Shown piece after piece: positions 5,257 to 6,277 of a stretch of 6,277 nucleotides of DNA. The stretch's first letter is position 1; every line of letters begins with the position of its first letter. A program made the translations under genes and the position numbers. The stretch is from Roseiarcus sp043784465 (GTDB lineage: Bacteria > Pseudomonadota > Alphaproteobacteria > Rhizobiales > Beijerinckiaceae). The notes under the pieces were generated by a model. That model made no database searches. It was not told the origin of the DNA and worked only from the letters and a program-made list of their open reading frames with translations. The DNA lies in assembly GCA_043784465.1 (NCBI GenBank), contig JAYVYJ010000132.1:1-6277 (forward strand), given 5' to 3'.

Positions 5257-6277
5257 ATGAGCGATCGTCAGGACATGCCGGACCTGAATCGAAAGATCGA
5301 AACCCTGCTCGAACTGACCGGGAACCGCTCGCAGCCCAATTTCAATGCGCTGCTCGATCTCGTCAAAGATATCGACTTCATCAAACTGAACGTCAAATTC
5401 TTCGGCTATGAACTGGCGCGGAGCCTGGCGGCGGCGCTTCCGCCGCGCGACGTCGCGGCGCCGATTTTTCATACGCTGGGATGGAAGCCGACCACCCAGG
5501 CAGATCTCGAAAGCGACTGGGCGGCCTATTGGCTCAAGGAACTCAAGATCGCCTTCATCTATCACAGAAAACTTTGGGAAAGCGTGTATCTCCTTCAAGC
5601 CCTGCACAACCACGGGCTGCTTCGACCCGGCGTGAGCGGTTTGGGATTTGGGTGCGGGGAGGAGCCTTTTCCCAGCTATTTCGCCAGCAAGGGCATGAAG
5701 ACAACCGTCACCGATCTCGCGCCGGACGAGCAGGCGAGCCGGGGTTGGGCCTCGACAGGCCAGCACGCCAGCAGTTTGGAGCGTTGTTTCATGCCCTCGC
5801 TAGTCGGACGTGAGGAATTCTTCGCGCTGACGAAACTGGAATTCGTCGACATGAACAACATTTCGTCCGCGTTGCGAGATTTTGACTTCTGCTGGTCGAT
5901 TTGCGCGCTGGAACACCTCGGCTCGATTGAAAACGGCCTGGCCTTCATCGAAAATTCTCTCGCCGCCCTCAAACCGGGCGGAGTCGCAATCCATACAACC
6001 GAATTCAATTTCCATGACGACGGCCGCACCATCGACAATTGGGCCTGCGTCTACTTCCAGAAGCGGCATTTCCTCGAACTCGCCGATAGATTACGGCGAA
6101 AGGGCTACGAGGTCCCGCAGATCGATTTCGATCTGGGAAGCGGGCCTATGGACAGGTTCATCGACCTGCCGCCTTATGCGCATCAGGTGTCCGGTTCGAT
6201 CCGTTCGCTATGGGGAACGGAGACGCACCTGAAGCTCGCCAACGACGGTTTCGCCTCCACCTGCTACGGGCTCGTCG
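5257..6277 (+). CDS. Class I SAM-dependent methyltransferase, probably glycan-related (partial, 3' end missing)
   Basis: The frame is open for 340 codons from ATG 5257 and continues past the window edge. Residues 1-120 form an N-terminal region I do not recognise, probably helical and rich in charged residues. The Rossmann methyltransferase core follows. A glycine-rich SAM loop GFGCGEEPFP is at 130-139. An acidic residue ends the second strand (D153 in TVTDLAPD), with GWASTGQHASSLE at 163-175. Then come FDFCWSICALEHLGS (209-223), the typical fourth-strand region with EH, and LKPGGVAIHTTEFNF (238-252). From memory, the loop ending EEPFP plus HTTEFN recurs in methyltransferases found near polysaccharide clusters; that is not a verified match. 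Position 91 bp after an export operon suggests it methylates a sugar or acts in glycan assembly. Its third-position GC content is lower than in the exporter genes. The acceptor is unknown. Confidence 0.85.
   Translation, partial: MSDRQDMPDLNRKIETLLELTGNRSQPNFNALLDLVKDIDFIKLNVKFFGYELARSLAAALPPRDVAAPIFHTLGWKPTTQADLESDWAAYWLKELKIAFIYHRKLWESVYLLQALHNHGLLRPGVSGLGFGCGEEPFPSYFASKGMKTTVTDLAPDEQASRGWASTGQHASSLERCFMPSLVGREEFFALTKLEFVDMNNISSALRDFDFCWSICALEHLGSIENGLAFIENSLAALKPGGVAIHTTEFNFHDDGRTIDNWACVYFQKRHFLELADRLRRKGYEVPQIDFDLGSGPMDRFIDLPPYAHQVSGSIRSLWGTETHLKLANDGFASTCYGLV

Overview
The window is GC-rich chromosomal DNA (mostly G or C at third codon positions) and looks like an alphaproteobacterium. 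This rests on base composition and the style of the protein families; no marker gene fixes the species. No tRNA, rRNA, CRISPR array or insertion sequence is recognisable.

Left part (1-833, minus strand): the end of a catabolic operon. It holds a complete short-chain dehydrogenase of the HSD10 / 3-hydroxyacyl-CoA dehydrogenase type 2 kind. This overlaps by ATGA the first 25 codons of a second gene whose N-terminus resembles an acyl-CoA dehydrogenase. Together they suggest fatty-acid or branched-chain acyl-CoA oxidation.

Middle left (834-1116): a divergent intergenic region of 283 bases. It has a 7-bp inverted repeat with 10-bp spacing, two small direct repeats, and three further inverted repeats leading up to a good ribosome binding site.

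Main part (1117-5165, plus strand): a compact four-gene ABC-2 polysaccharide export operon of the group 2 capsule (KpsMET / BexABC / CtrBCD) type. The order is permease, two tandem paralogous periplasmic adaptors (PCP-3, KpsE-like), then ATPase. The last three genes overlap by 4 bp, and the Shine-Dalgarno of each downstream gene lies inside the last codons of the gene before it. The same 13 bases occur at the end of both adaptor genes. By analogy with KpsMET, permease and ATPase should move a lipid-linked polysaccharide across the inner membrane and the adaptors should bridge the periplasm. No outer-membrane OPX/KpsD-type gene and no KpsC/S-type gene is visible here.

Right part (5166-6277): a 91-base spacer with a 14-bp perfect palindrome, then a gene open at the window end for a class I SAM-dependent methyltransferase. 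Its third-position GC content appears lower than that of the export genes, consistent with the start of a more variable glycan-biosynthesis region whose product the exporter would carry.
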